DNA of 5,009 bases from Candidatus Omnitrophota bacterium. GTDB lineage: Bacteria; Omnitrophota; Gorgyraeia; Zapsychrales; Zapsychraceae. Shown in pieces: positions 1 through 4,425 of the stretch. The notes beneath the pieces are model-generated. The model made no database searches, was not told the origin of the DNA, and was given only the letters and a program-made list of their open reading frames with translations. A program made the position numbers and the translations under genes. The stretch spans positions 1-5,009 of the forward strand of contig DAOWBD010000084.1 in the NCBI GenBank assembly GCA_030634235.1, given 5' to 3'. The stretch's first letter is position 1. The number at the start of each line of letters is the position of its first letter.

Positions 1-602
1 ATAAGGTCAAGATGGTTGTTGTTGCCTGCAATTCGTCGTCGAGTTATGCGCTTGAAACGCTAAGGAAGAATTTCCGCGTGCCGGTTGTCGGGGTTATTCA
101 TCCGGGAGCGAAAAAGGCGGTGGCCCTGACAAAGAACAAGAACGTGGGTGTGATCGCGACTTCGGCAACGGTGGCAAGCGGCGAATATGTCTGGACCATC
201 AAGGGCTATGAAAAGAGCGTCAAGGTTTTCGCGAAGGCCTGTCCGCTGTTCGTTCCCCTGGCGGAAGAGGGATGGTTCCATAAGCCGGTGACGGTTAATG
301 TCGCGAAGGAATATTTGGCGCCGTTAAGGAAGAAGGACATTGATGTCTTGATCCTTGGGTGCACGCATTATCCTCTTTTAAAATGGGCCCTTCAGAAAGC
401 TATCGGGGAGAAAGTCGTGCTGGTCGATTCGGCAAAAGAAGTGGCCCGTAACGTCAAGGAGCTTTTGACAGCGTCGGGAAAAAGGAAGGCTTCAGCGCGT
501 AAGCCGCAGTATAAATTTTTGATCAGTGACCGGCCCCAGGAATTCAAAAGAATCGCCAAGAACTTTCTGGGCCGCGAAATAAAACATATTACAGAGGTGT
601 AG
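1..602 (+). CDS. murI: Glutamate racemase, 5'-truncated by window edge
   Basis: This enzyme interconverts L- and D-glutamate in the cytoplasm and supplies D-Glu for peptidoglycan. The reading frame is already open at the left edge (first full codon at base 3), so the ATG at base 12 is internal and about 60-70 N-terminal residues lie outside. The 199 visible residues contain both catalytic cysteine motifs: VVVACNSSSS (Cys codon 27-29) and LGCTHYPLL (Cys codon 360-362). The two cysteines are 111 residues apart, the same spacing as Cys74/Cys185 of B. subtilis RacE. GVIHPGAKKAV and the C-terminal SDRPQEFKRIAKNFLG segment are also typical of the family. The first motif is slightly unusual, with ACNSSSS where ACNTASA is common; the serines are conservative changes. 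The gene ends 2 bp before queD, and the queD ribosome binding site lies within its last codons, so the two are probably co-transcribed. Confidence 0.95.
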   Translation, partial: KVKMVVVACNSSSSYALETLRKNFRVPVVGVIHPGAKKAVALTKNKNVGVIATSATVASGEYVWTIKGYEKSVKVFAKACPLFVPLAEEGWFHKPVTVNVAKEYLAPLRKKDIDVLILGCTHYPLLKWALQKAIGEKVVLVDSAKEVARNVKELLTASGKRKASARKPQYKFLISDRPQEFKRIAKNFLGREIKHITEV

Positions 603-604
603 AC

Positions 605-967
605 ATGTTTGAACTATCTGTCAGGGGCGACATCGCCGCGGCTCATTTTATTGAAGGGCATCAGGGCAAATGCAAAAACCTCCACGGGCACACGTGGAAG
701 ATTGAAGTAACGGTCGAAAGCAACCGGCTCAATGACCTCGGCATGGTCGCGGACTTCACTGTTCTTAAAAAGAAACTCGCGGAGGTTTTGGCTCCCATCG
801 ATCATGTCTGCTTAAATGAACTTCCCTGCTTTCAAGAGAAGATCCCGACGACGGAGAATATTGCCCAATATATTTACACGCATCTTAAGGAGGCGGTCGC
901 GCCGCTGGGGGTCAAGGAAGTTCGGGCCTGGGAGTCGGACACGTCGAGCGTCACGTACAGCGAATGA
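605..967 (+). CDS. queD: 6-carboxy-5,6,7,8-tetrahydropterin synthase QueD
   Basis: QueD converts 7,8-dihydroneopterin triphosphate to CPH4, releasing acetaldehyde and triphosphate; it is the first committed step to preQ1 and queuosine. The 120-residue protein has the usual length and the zinc ligands His14 (AAHF), His27 and His29 (LHGHTW). Cys23 (GKCKNLHGH) is the catalytic cysteine, Asp66-His67 (IDH) complete the charge relay, and Glu110 (WESDTSS) is the pterin-anchoring glutamate. These residues match the QueD subgroup rather than eukaryote-type pyruvoyl-tetrahydropterin synthase in sequence style and context. The start is supported by GAGGTG at 594-599, five bases upstream. The gene follows murI after 2 bp, and its stop overlaps the queC start in ATGA (964-967), which implies translational coupling. 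Confidence 0.97.
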   Translation: MFELSVRGDIAAAHFIEGHQGKCKNLHGHTWKIEVTVESNRLNDLGMVADFTVLKKKLAEVLAPIDHVCLNELPCFQEKIPTTENIAQYIYTHLKEAVAPLGVKEVRAWESDTSSVTYSE

Positions 968-1623
968 AAAAAGCCGTTATCCTATTATCGGGGGGCCTTG
1001 ATTCAGCGACGATCCTTTATGATGCGAAGAGGAAAGGCTTTACGCCGTATTGTCTGATCTTCGAGTACGGGCAAAGGCACTGCAAGGAGATCGAGCAGGC
1101 GAAGATGATCGCGAGGAGAGCGCGCTGCCATTACCAGGCCATGAAGATCTCTTTGCCGTGGCATGGATCATCCTTGCTCGATAAAAAGATGAGCTTGCCT
1201 CGACAAGGGAAGATCGACACGAAAAAGATCCCGTCGACTTATGTCCCGGCGAGAAATATCATTTTCTTGAGTTTCGCGGTCTCTTATGCCGAAGCGATCG
1301 GCGCCCGCGCGGTTTTTATCGGCGCGAATGCTATTGATTATTCCGGTTATCCCGACTGCCGCCCGGAATTCTTTAAGGCTTATCAAAAGATGCTGGCGAA
1401 GGGATCGAAGACCGGCGTCGAGGGAAAGATGGTCAGGGTTCACACGCCGTTGGTCCGAAAGACCAAGGCGCAGATCATCAAGATGGGATTGAAATTAAAG
1501 GTGCCTTATCATCTGACCTGGTCGTGCTATCAGGGCGGGAGAAAGCCTTGCGGGAAATGCGACAGTTGTCTTCTGCGCGCCCGGGGGTTTGATGCGGCGG
1601 GAATGAAAGATCCGGTAATATAA
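964..1623 (+). CDS. queC: 7-cyano-7-deazaguanine (preQ0) synthase QueC
   Basis: QueC uses ATP and ammonia to convert 7-carboxy-7-deazaguanine (CDG) to the nitrile preQ0. The 219 residues match the usual family length. The N-terminal PP-loop is clear (AVILLSGGLDSAT, residues 4-16), followed by STYVPARN (91-98) and the diagnostic ANAIDYSGYPDCRPEF (121-136). The C-terminal zinc site has four cysteines at 188, 196, 199 and 202 (SCYQGGRKPCGKCDSC). No strong Shine-Dalgarno sequence precedes the ATG, which fits translation by coupling to queD through the 4 bp ATGA overlap. The stop codon TAA (1621-1623) is immediately followed by the queE ribosome binding site. Nothing appears truncated or altered, so the enzyme should be active. 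Confidence 0.98.
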   Translation: MKKAVILLSGGLDSATILYDAKRKGFTPYCLIFEYGQRHCKEIEQAKMIARRARCHYQAMKISLPWHGSSLLDKKMSLPRQGKIDTKKIPSTYVPARNIIFLSFAVSYAEAIGARAVFIGANAIDYSGYPDCRPEFFKAYQKMLAKGSKTGVEGKMVRVHTPLVRKTKAQIIKMGLKLKVPYHLTWSCYQGGRKPCGKCDSCLLRARGFDAAGMKDPVI

Positions 1624-1631
1624 GGGGAGCA

Positions 1632-2321
1632 ATGAAAGCCAAGATTGCGGAAATTTTTCAATCCATTCAGGGTGAAGGCCCGTATGTCGGGGCCAAGCAG
1701 GTGTTCATCAGGTTTTTCGAATGCAACATGCATTGCGCTTGGTGTGACACGCCGCGATCCATTGGTGATACGCAAGGAGGTTTTCAGGAATATACTTCCG
1801 ACGAGCTCTGGCGGAAGATCGCCGACCTTTGGAGCAATTGCCATTCGGTGAGTCTTACTGGCGGGGAACCGTTAATTCAAGCGGACTTTATTAAGACATT
1901 TCTCCCGAGATTGAAAGCGGCCTGGATCACGTCTTACCTTGAGACCAACGGGATTTTCTATCAGGAGCTGGATTGGCTGATCGATGATATCGACATTATC
2001 GCGATGGATATCAAACTGCCCAGCTCGACGAAGTGCCGTCCGTTTTGGGAGGAGCATAAAGAGTTTCTGGAGATCGCCCGCAGAAAAGAAGTATTTACAA
2101 AGGTGGTCATTTCCAATGACACAACGAGGGAGGATGTTCTGCGGTCGGTCGATCTCGTTGCTGAGATCGATCCCGAGATCACCTACATTTTACAGCCGAA
2201 TTATTTTGACTATGACAAGGGCGTTGTTCAGAAATGCCTTGAGTATCAAAAAGATTGCGCGAGCCGCCTGAAGAATGTGAGGATCGTCCCCCAGATGCAT
2301 AAATTTTTAGAATTAAGATAA
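1632..2321 (+). CDS. queE: 7-carboxy-7-deazaguanine synthase QueE (radical SAM)
   Basis: QueE is a radical SAM enzyme that contracts the CPH4 ring to CDG with loss of ammonia, using a [4Fe-4S] cluster, SAM and Mg2+. It has 229 residues. The N-terminal IFQSIQGEGPYVGAKQVFIR (8-27) is the QueE signature. The cluster ligands are Cys31, Cys35 and Cys38 (CNMHCAWCDT, CX3CX2C), with Thr40 in the DT pair expected near the Mg2+. The SAM-binding GGEP is at 77-80, and ETNG (104-107) and the C-terminal QMHK (221-224) are also family features. The residue before Cys31 is Glu30, where many QueE proteins have glycine (GCNL). A strong ribosome binding site, AAGGGGAG (1622-1629), overlaps the queC stop and supports this start. 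The order queD-queC-queE gives all enzymes from dihydroneopterin triphosphate to preQ0. Confidence 0.96.
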   Translation: MKAKIAEIFQSIQGEGPYVGAKQVFIRFFECNMHCAWCDTPRSIGDTQGGFQEYTSDELWRKIADLWSNCHSVSLTGGEPLIQADFIKTFLPRLKAAWITSYLETNGIFYQELDWLIDDIDIIAMDIKLPSSTKCRPFWEEHKEFLEIARRKEVFTKVVISNDTTREDVLRSVDLVAEIDPEITYILQPNYFDYDKGVVQKCLEYQKDCASRLKNVRIVPQMHKFLELR

Positions 2322-2325
2322 TGTT

Positions 2326-2441
2326 GTCGTCCTGAACCAAAGGGCGACGAAGGACTTCAACTGTCTAGTGGCAGTCGAACAATAGTCGAGATTCTTCGTA
2401 TGCAATTTTTCGCTTTGCGAAATATTGCTACTCAGAATGAC
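2326..2441. repeat. Degenerate palindromic intergenic repeat between queE and queF
   Basis: The gap between queE and queF is filled by an imperfect inverted repeat of about 116 bp. The left end GTCGTCCTGAA (2326-2336) matches the reverse complement of the right end CTCAGAATGAC (2431-2441) at 8 of 11 positions. A second arm pair, 2349-2364 and 2382-2397, matches at 11 of 16. Nested in the right half is a hairpin with 12 bp arms, 2402-2413 and 2417-2428, with one mismatch and a TTT loop. The ends resemble the GTCATYCTGAG...CGAAGRATCTC intergenic repeats I remember from many bacterial genomes; that resemblance is from memory. No T-run follows the hairpin, so it is not a canonical terminator. It lies in the queF leader if queF is transcribed from upstream. 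Confidence 0.65.
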
Positions 2442-2452
2442 GACGGATTAAA

Positions 2453-2460
2453 AGAGGTGA
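2453..2460 (+). promoter_or_regulatory. Ribosome binding site deciding the queF start
   Basis: AGAGGTGA lies five bases before the ATG at 2466. An in-frame ATG at 2400 would add 22 residues, but they are encoded by the palindromic repeat, have no ribosome binding site and have no place in QueF. The start at 2466 is therefore chosen. Confidence 0.85.
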
Positions 2461-2465
2461 TATCC

Positions 2466-2870
2466 ATGAAAAACAAAAGCAGCTACGAAGACCTTCAAGG
2501 CCACATCCGGACGATGACGACGCCGGAGATCGAGGTTTTTAAGAATCAATATCCGGATAAGGATTACACGGTCGAACTCGACTGCCCGGAATGTACGTGC
2601 ATTTGCCCTAAAACAGGATTGCCCGATTTCGCGACGGTTCGCCTGAGCTATGTTCCGGACAAGGCGTGCATTGAACTGAAATCCTTTAAACTTTATCTGG
2701 TCAGTTACAGGAACGTCGGGATCTTCCACGAAAATCTTGTGAACAAGATCCTCGACGATGTTGTCAGGGCCTGCAAGCCCAGACGGGCGAAGGTTGAAGG
2801 GATCGTTACGCCGCGCGGAGGCATTCAGACGACGGTCACGGCAGAGTTTAAAAAAAGTAAGAGAAAGTAA
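2466..2870 (+). CDS. queF: NADPH-dependent 7-cyano-7-deazaguanine (preQ0) reductase QueF, short type I form
   Basis: QueF reduces the nitrile of preQ0 to the aminomethyl group of preQ1 with two NADPH. The 134-residue protein is a single tunnel-fold domain, shorter than the 165-residue B. subtilis enzyme, whose C-terminal tail is absent here. The nucleophile is Cys47 in ICPKTGLPDFA, with Asp54 as the proton donor. The QueF motif ELKSFKLYL (70-78) and Phe87-His88-Glu89 for substrate binding are all present. A constant offset of eight residues aligns these with Cys55, Asp62, Glu78 and His96-Glu97 of B. subtilis QueF. TPRGGI near the C-terminus is also typical. Oddly, three extra cysteines (40, 43 and 45) crowd the nucleophile, and the position of B. 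subtilis Cys99 is Leu91. The gene is separated from queE by a repeat but completes the same pathway. Its presence points to queuosine rather than a preQ0 end product. Confidence 0.96.
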   Translation: MKNKSSYEDLQGHIRTMTTPEIEVFKNQYPDKDYTVELDCPECTCICPKTGLPDFATVRLSYVPDKACIELKSFKLYLVSYRNVGIFHENLVNKILDDVVRACKPRRAKVEGIVTPRGGIQTTVTAEFKKSKRK

Positions 2871-2897
2871 TTCGTCGCTTGGGGCTCGCAAAGACGA
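2871..2897. repeat. Possible relic of a second intergenic repeat family
   Basis: Directly after the queF stop, TTCGTCGCTT at 2871-2880 is followed by GCTCGCAAAGACG (2884-2896). Outer bases TCGTC (2872-2876) and GACGA (2893-2897) are inverted repeats. The stretch resembles one end of the GTCATTGCGAGCGAAGCGAAG-like repeats common between genes in many genomes, read on the minus strand. The partner half is absent, perhaps displaced by the adjacent 2908-2979 element. The resemblance is from memory and the segment is short. Confidence 0.35.
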
Positions 2898-2907
2898 TCG
2901 GTTCAAG

Positions 2908-2979
2908 TATACTCTATTAGGTCACAAAGTAAGACTTTCCGAATCCAATAATGCCCAATTTATGACCTAATAGAGTATA
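2908..2979. mobile_element. 72 bp MITE-like element with perfect 17 bp terminal inverted repeats
   Basis: The left arm TATACTCTATTAGGTCA (2908-2924) is the exact reverse complement of the right arm at 2963-2979. After one mismatch the pairing continues for three more bases (2926-2928 with 2959-2961). The 30-base centre has no coding capacity and the element is AT-rich compared with the genes. Both outer ends read TATA, so a TA target duplication of the IS630/Tc1-mariner type is possible, as in Correia-type elements, which also begin with TATA. A small nested hairpin, AAAGT/ACTTT, lies at 2926-2938. The right arm is not followed by a T-run, so a simple terminator is unlikely, although the transcript could form a long stem after queF. 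One copy in one window cannot prove mobility. Confidence 0.6.
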
Positions 2980-2984
2980 TTTAC

Positions 2985-3012
2985 TTGACAGTGTACTAGT
3001 AACTTGTATTCT
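2985..3012 (+). promoter_or_regulatory. Candidate sigma70-type promoter for rph-rdgB
   Basis: A perfect -35 hexamer TTGACA (2985-2990) is followed after 16 bp by TATTCT (3007-3012, four of six matches to TATAAT). Transcription would start near 3019 and give a leader of roughly 65-70 bases before rph. The -35 begins five bases after the right arm of the MITE-like element. An 8 bp palindrome TACTAGTA (2994-3001) lies in the spacer and could be an operator, but this is speculative. Confidence 0.55.
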
Positions 3013-3041
3013 GTAATTTATGGCGGGATGTTAGACACGGA

Positions 3042-3069
3042 CAACAAGCAACGAGCAACGATCAATGAA
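3042..3069 (+). repeat. Four-unit heptad tandem repeat in the rph leader
   Basis: Four consecutive 7 bp units read CAACAAG, CAACGAG, CAACGAT and CAATGAA. They end six bases before the rph ribosome binding site and would lie in the 5' untranslated region if the promoter at 2985-3012 is used. The units are unstructured and purine/A-rich, which could keep the start region open; this is inference. They may be a degenerate microsatellite or a fragment of a longer intergenic repeat. Confidence 0.5.
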
Positions 3070-3074
3070 TTATT

Positions 3075-3083
3075 AAGGAGGAG
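3075..3083 (+). promoter_or_regulatory. Strong ribosome binding site of rph
   Basis: AAGGAGGAG ends two bases before the ATG at 3086. The AAGGAGG core leaves a spacer of four bases, somewhat tight but strong. It is the best Shine-Dalgarno sequence in the window and marks rph as an independently initiated gene. Confidence 0.85.
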
Positions 3084-3085
3084 TC

Positions 3086-3811
3086 ATGAAACGTATCGAC
3101 GGGCGCTTATTGAATGAATTACGCAAGGTCAAGGTAACGAAGGATTATGTCAAACATGCTGAAGGGTCCTGCCTGATCGAATTCGGCGAGACCCGTGTTA
3201 TTTGCACGGCGTCCGTCGAGGAAAATGTTCCGCCGTTCTTGCGGAACAAGGGAACCGGATGGGTCACGGCGGAATACGGCATGCTGCCCCGTTCGTGCGA
3301 AACCCGCCTCCGTCGGGATAAGGCCGCGAATTCAGGCCGCACGCAGGAGATCCAAAGGCTGATCGGCCGTTCGCTGCGCGGCGTGACCGACCTCGATAAG
3401 CTCGGCGAGCGGACAGTCAAGATAGACTGCGACGTGATCCAGGCCGACGGGGGAACGCGGACCGCCTCGATCACCGGCGGGTTCATCGCGCTCGCGCTGG
3501 CCCTGAAAAAGATCAAAAAGCAGGGAGTGATCGGCGAGATCCCGTTGACCGATTTTGTCGCGGCGGTCAGCGTCGGAGCCTATAAAGAAGAATTAATGAT
3601 CGACCTTAATTATGTCGAGGATTCCAACGCGGATATGGACATGAACGTGGTGATGGTCGGCAGTGGGAAATTTATCGAGGTGCAGGGAACGGCCGAGGGA
3701 AAGCCGTTTTCGAAGACCGAGCTGGACAAATTGCTCGATCTTGCCAAGAAAGGGATCAAGTCTCTGGTCGAGATCCAGAAAAAATATGTAGGAGAAATTA
3801 AAGGGTCATGA
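3086..3811 (+). CDS. rph: Ribonuclease PH
   Basis: RNase PH is a phosphate-dependent 3'-5' exoribonuclease that trims tRNA precursors and other RNAs; it forms a cytoplasmic hexamer. The 241-residue protein is full length and highly conserved. Family blocks in order are GTGWVTAEYGMLPRS (56-70), GRTQEIQRLIGRSLRG (84-99), DCDVIQADGGTRTASITGG (114-132), DLNYVEDSNADMDMNVVM (173-190) and EVQGTAEGKPFS (198-209). Arg85 and Gly123-Thr124-Arg125 form the phosphate site. Asp179 and Asp185 are the expected catalytic metal ligands. All key residues are intact, unlike the frameshifted rph of E. coli K-12. The start is set by the strong ribosome binding site at 3075-3083. The stop overlaps rdgB in ATGA (3808-3811), so the two form a coupled unit, probably from the promoter at 2985-3012. 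Confidence 0.99.
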   Translation: MKRIDGRLLNELRKVKVTKDYVKHAEGSCLIEFGETRVICTASVEENVPPFLRNKGTGWVTAEYGMLPRSCETRLRRDKAANSGRTQEIQRLIGRSLRGVTDLDKLGERTVKIDCDVIQADGGTRTASITGGFIALALALKKIKKQGVIGEIPLTDFVAAVSVGAYKEELMIDLNYVEDSNADMDMNVVMVGSGKFIEVQGTAEGKPFSKTELDKLLDLAKKGIKSLVEIQKKYVGEIKGS

Positions 3812-4407
3812 AAGAGTTAGTTGTCGCGACGAAGAATAAAGGCAAGTTGAGGGAGATTAAAGGCCTGCTTGCCGACCTTGATTTGAAGATCACCTCTTTA
3901 GCGGATTATCCTGATGCCCCGGAGATTGAAGAGGATGGCAAAACCTTCGGGCAAAACGCGCTTAAAAAAGCCGCGACGATCGCGCTGTACACGAAAAAGC
4001 TGACCCTCGGCGAGGATTCCGGCATCGAGATCAAGGCTCTCGGGAACAAGCCCGGGATCCACTCGGCGCGTTTCTCCGGCGAGAAGGCGACCGACAGGAA
4101 AAACAACCTGAAGATGTTGCGTTCTTTAAAGAATGTTCCCGCATCAAAGCGGCAGGCCCGCTACCGCTGTTACGCGGCTTTGGTCGACGGCAACGGGATC
4201 GTCGATCTCTTAAGCGGTCAATGCAGCGGGATCATCACAAAACATGCGCGCGGCAAGAATGGTTTCGGGTACGATCCTTATTTCCTTATCAAGAGGTATG
4301 ATCAAACGTTCGGTGAGCTTGACCCGTCTGTTAAGGCGAAGATCAGCCACCGGGCCCTAGCCCTGAAGAAAGTCAAAAAGTCCCTCCGGAAATATCTAAA
4401 GGCCTAA
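3808..4407 (+). CDS. rdgB: XTP/dITP diphosphatase (non-canonical purine NTP pyrophosphatase, Ham1/RdgB family)
   Basis: This cytoplasmic enzyme hydrolyses ITP, dITP and XTP to the monophosphate and pyrophosphate, keeping deaminated purines out of DNA and RNA. The 199 residues match the family length. Motifs in order are the nucleotide-binding VVATKNKGKLREIK (5-18), TFGQNALKKA (46-55), LGEDSGIEI (67-75) with Asp70 as the catalytic acidic residue (Asp69 in E. coli RdgB), and PGIHSARFSG. Further on are GKNGFGYDPYF (149-159) for base recognition and ISHRALAL (179-186) near the C-terminus. The start overlaps the rph stop by 4 bp, with AAAGGG (3800-3805) as a close Shine-Dalgarno sequence. An rph-rdgB pairing is common across bacteria and supports both calls. 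The gene ends 18 bp before the stop of a convergent gene. Confidence 0.98.
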   Translation: MKELVVATKNKGKLREIKGLLADLDLKITSLADYPDAPEIEEDGKTFGQNALKKAATIALYTKKLTLGEDSGIEIKALGNKPGIHSARFSGEKATDRKNNLKMLRSLKNVPASKRQARYRCYAALVDGNGIVDLLSGQCSGIITKHARGKNGFGYDPYFLIKRYDQTFGELDPSVKAKISHRALALKKVKKSLRKYLKA

Positions 4408-4425
4408 AGCACACGTCCCTATTTT

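Noticed and set aside
12..14. ATG at base 12 as the start of murI
   Set aside because: It falls inside the conserved strand before the catalytic Cys motif, and the frame is open to the window edge.
1530..1844. Minus-strand open frame of 104 codons across the queC-queE junction
   Set aside because: It covers the antisense of the QueC zinc site and the QueE cluster loop, with no recognisable domain.
2402..2428. Rho-independent terminator after queE
   Set aside because: The hairpin is AT-rich in its lower stem and is followed by GCTACTC-like sequence (2427-2433) rather than a T-run.
2400..2465. N-terminal extension of QueF from the ATG at 2400
   Set aside because: The 22 codons lie in the palindromic repeat, have no ribosome binding site and do not fit QueF; AGAGGTGA precedes the ATG at 2466.
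2322..2465. preQ1 riboswitch upstream of queF
   Set aside because: No preQ1-I aptamer pattern (short GC stem plus A-rich tail pseudoknot) is visible; the gap is explained by an inverted repeat.
2448..2906. Minus-strand open frame of 152 codons opposite queF
   Set aside because: It is the antisense of a clear QueF gene, rich in Arg and Val with no family features.
3020..3034. Four-codon leader ORF (ATG GCG GGA TGT TAG) before rph
   Set aside because: It has no ribosome binding site and begins at the predicted transcription start, so it is most likely chance.
2326..3069. CRISPR array
   Set aside because: The repeats are inverted or 7 bp tandem units; there are no regularly spaced direct repeats with unique spacers.
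3145..3516. Minus-strand open frame of 123 codons opposite rph
   Set aside because: It is the antisense of highly conserved RNase PH motifs and shows no coding character of its own.
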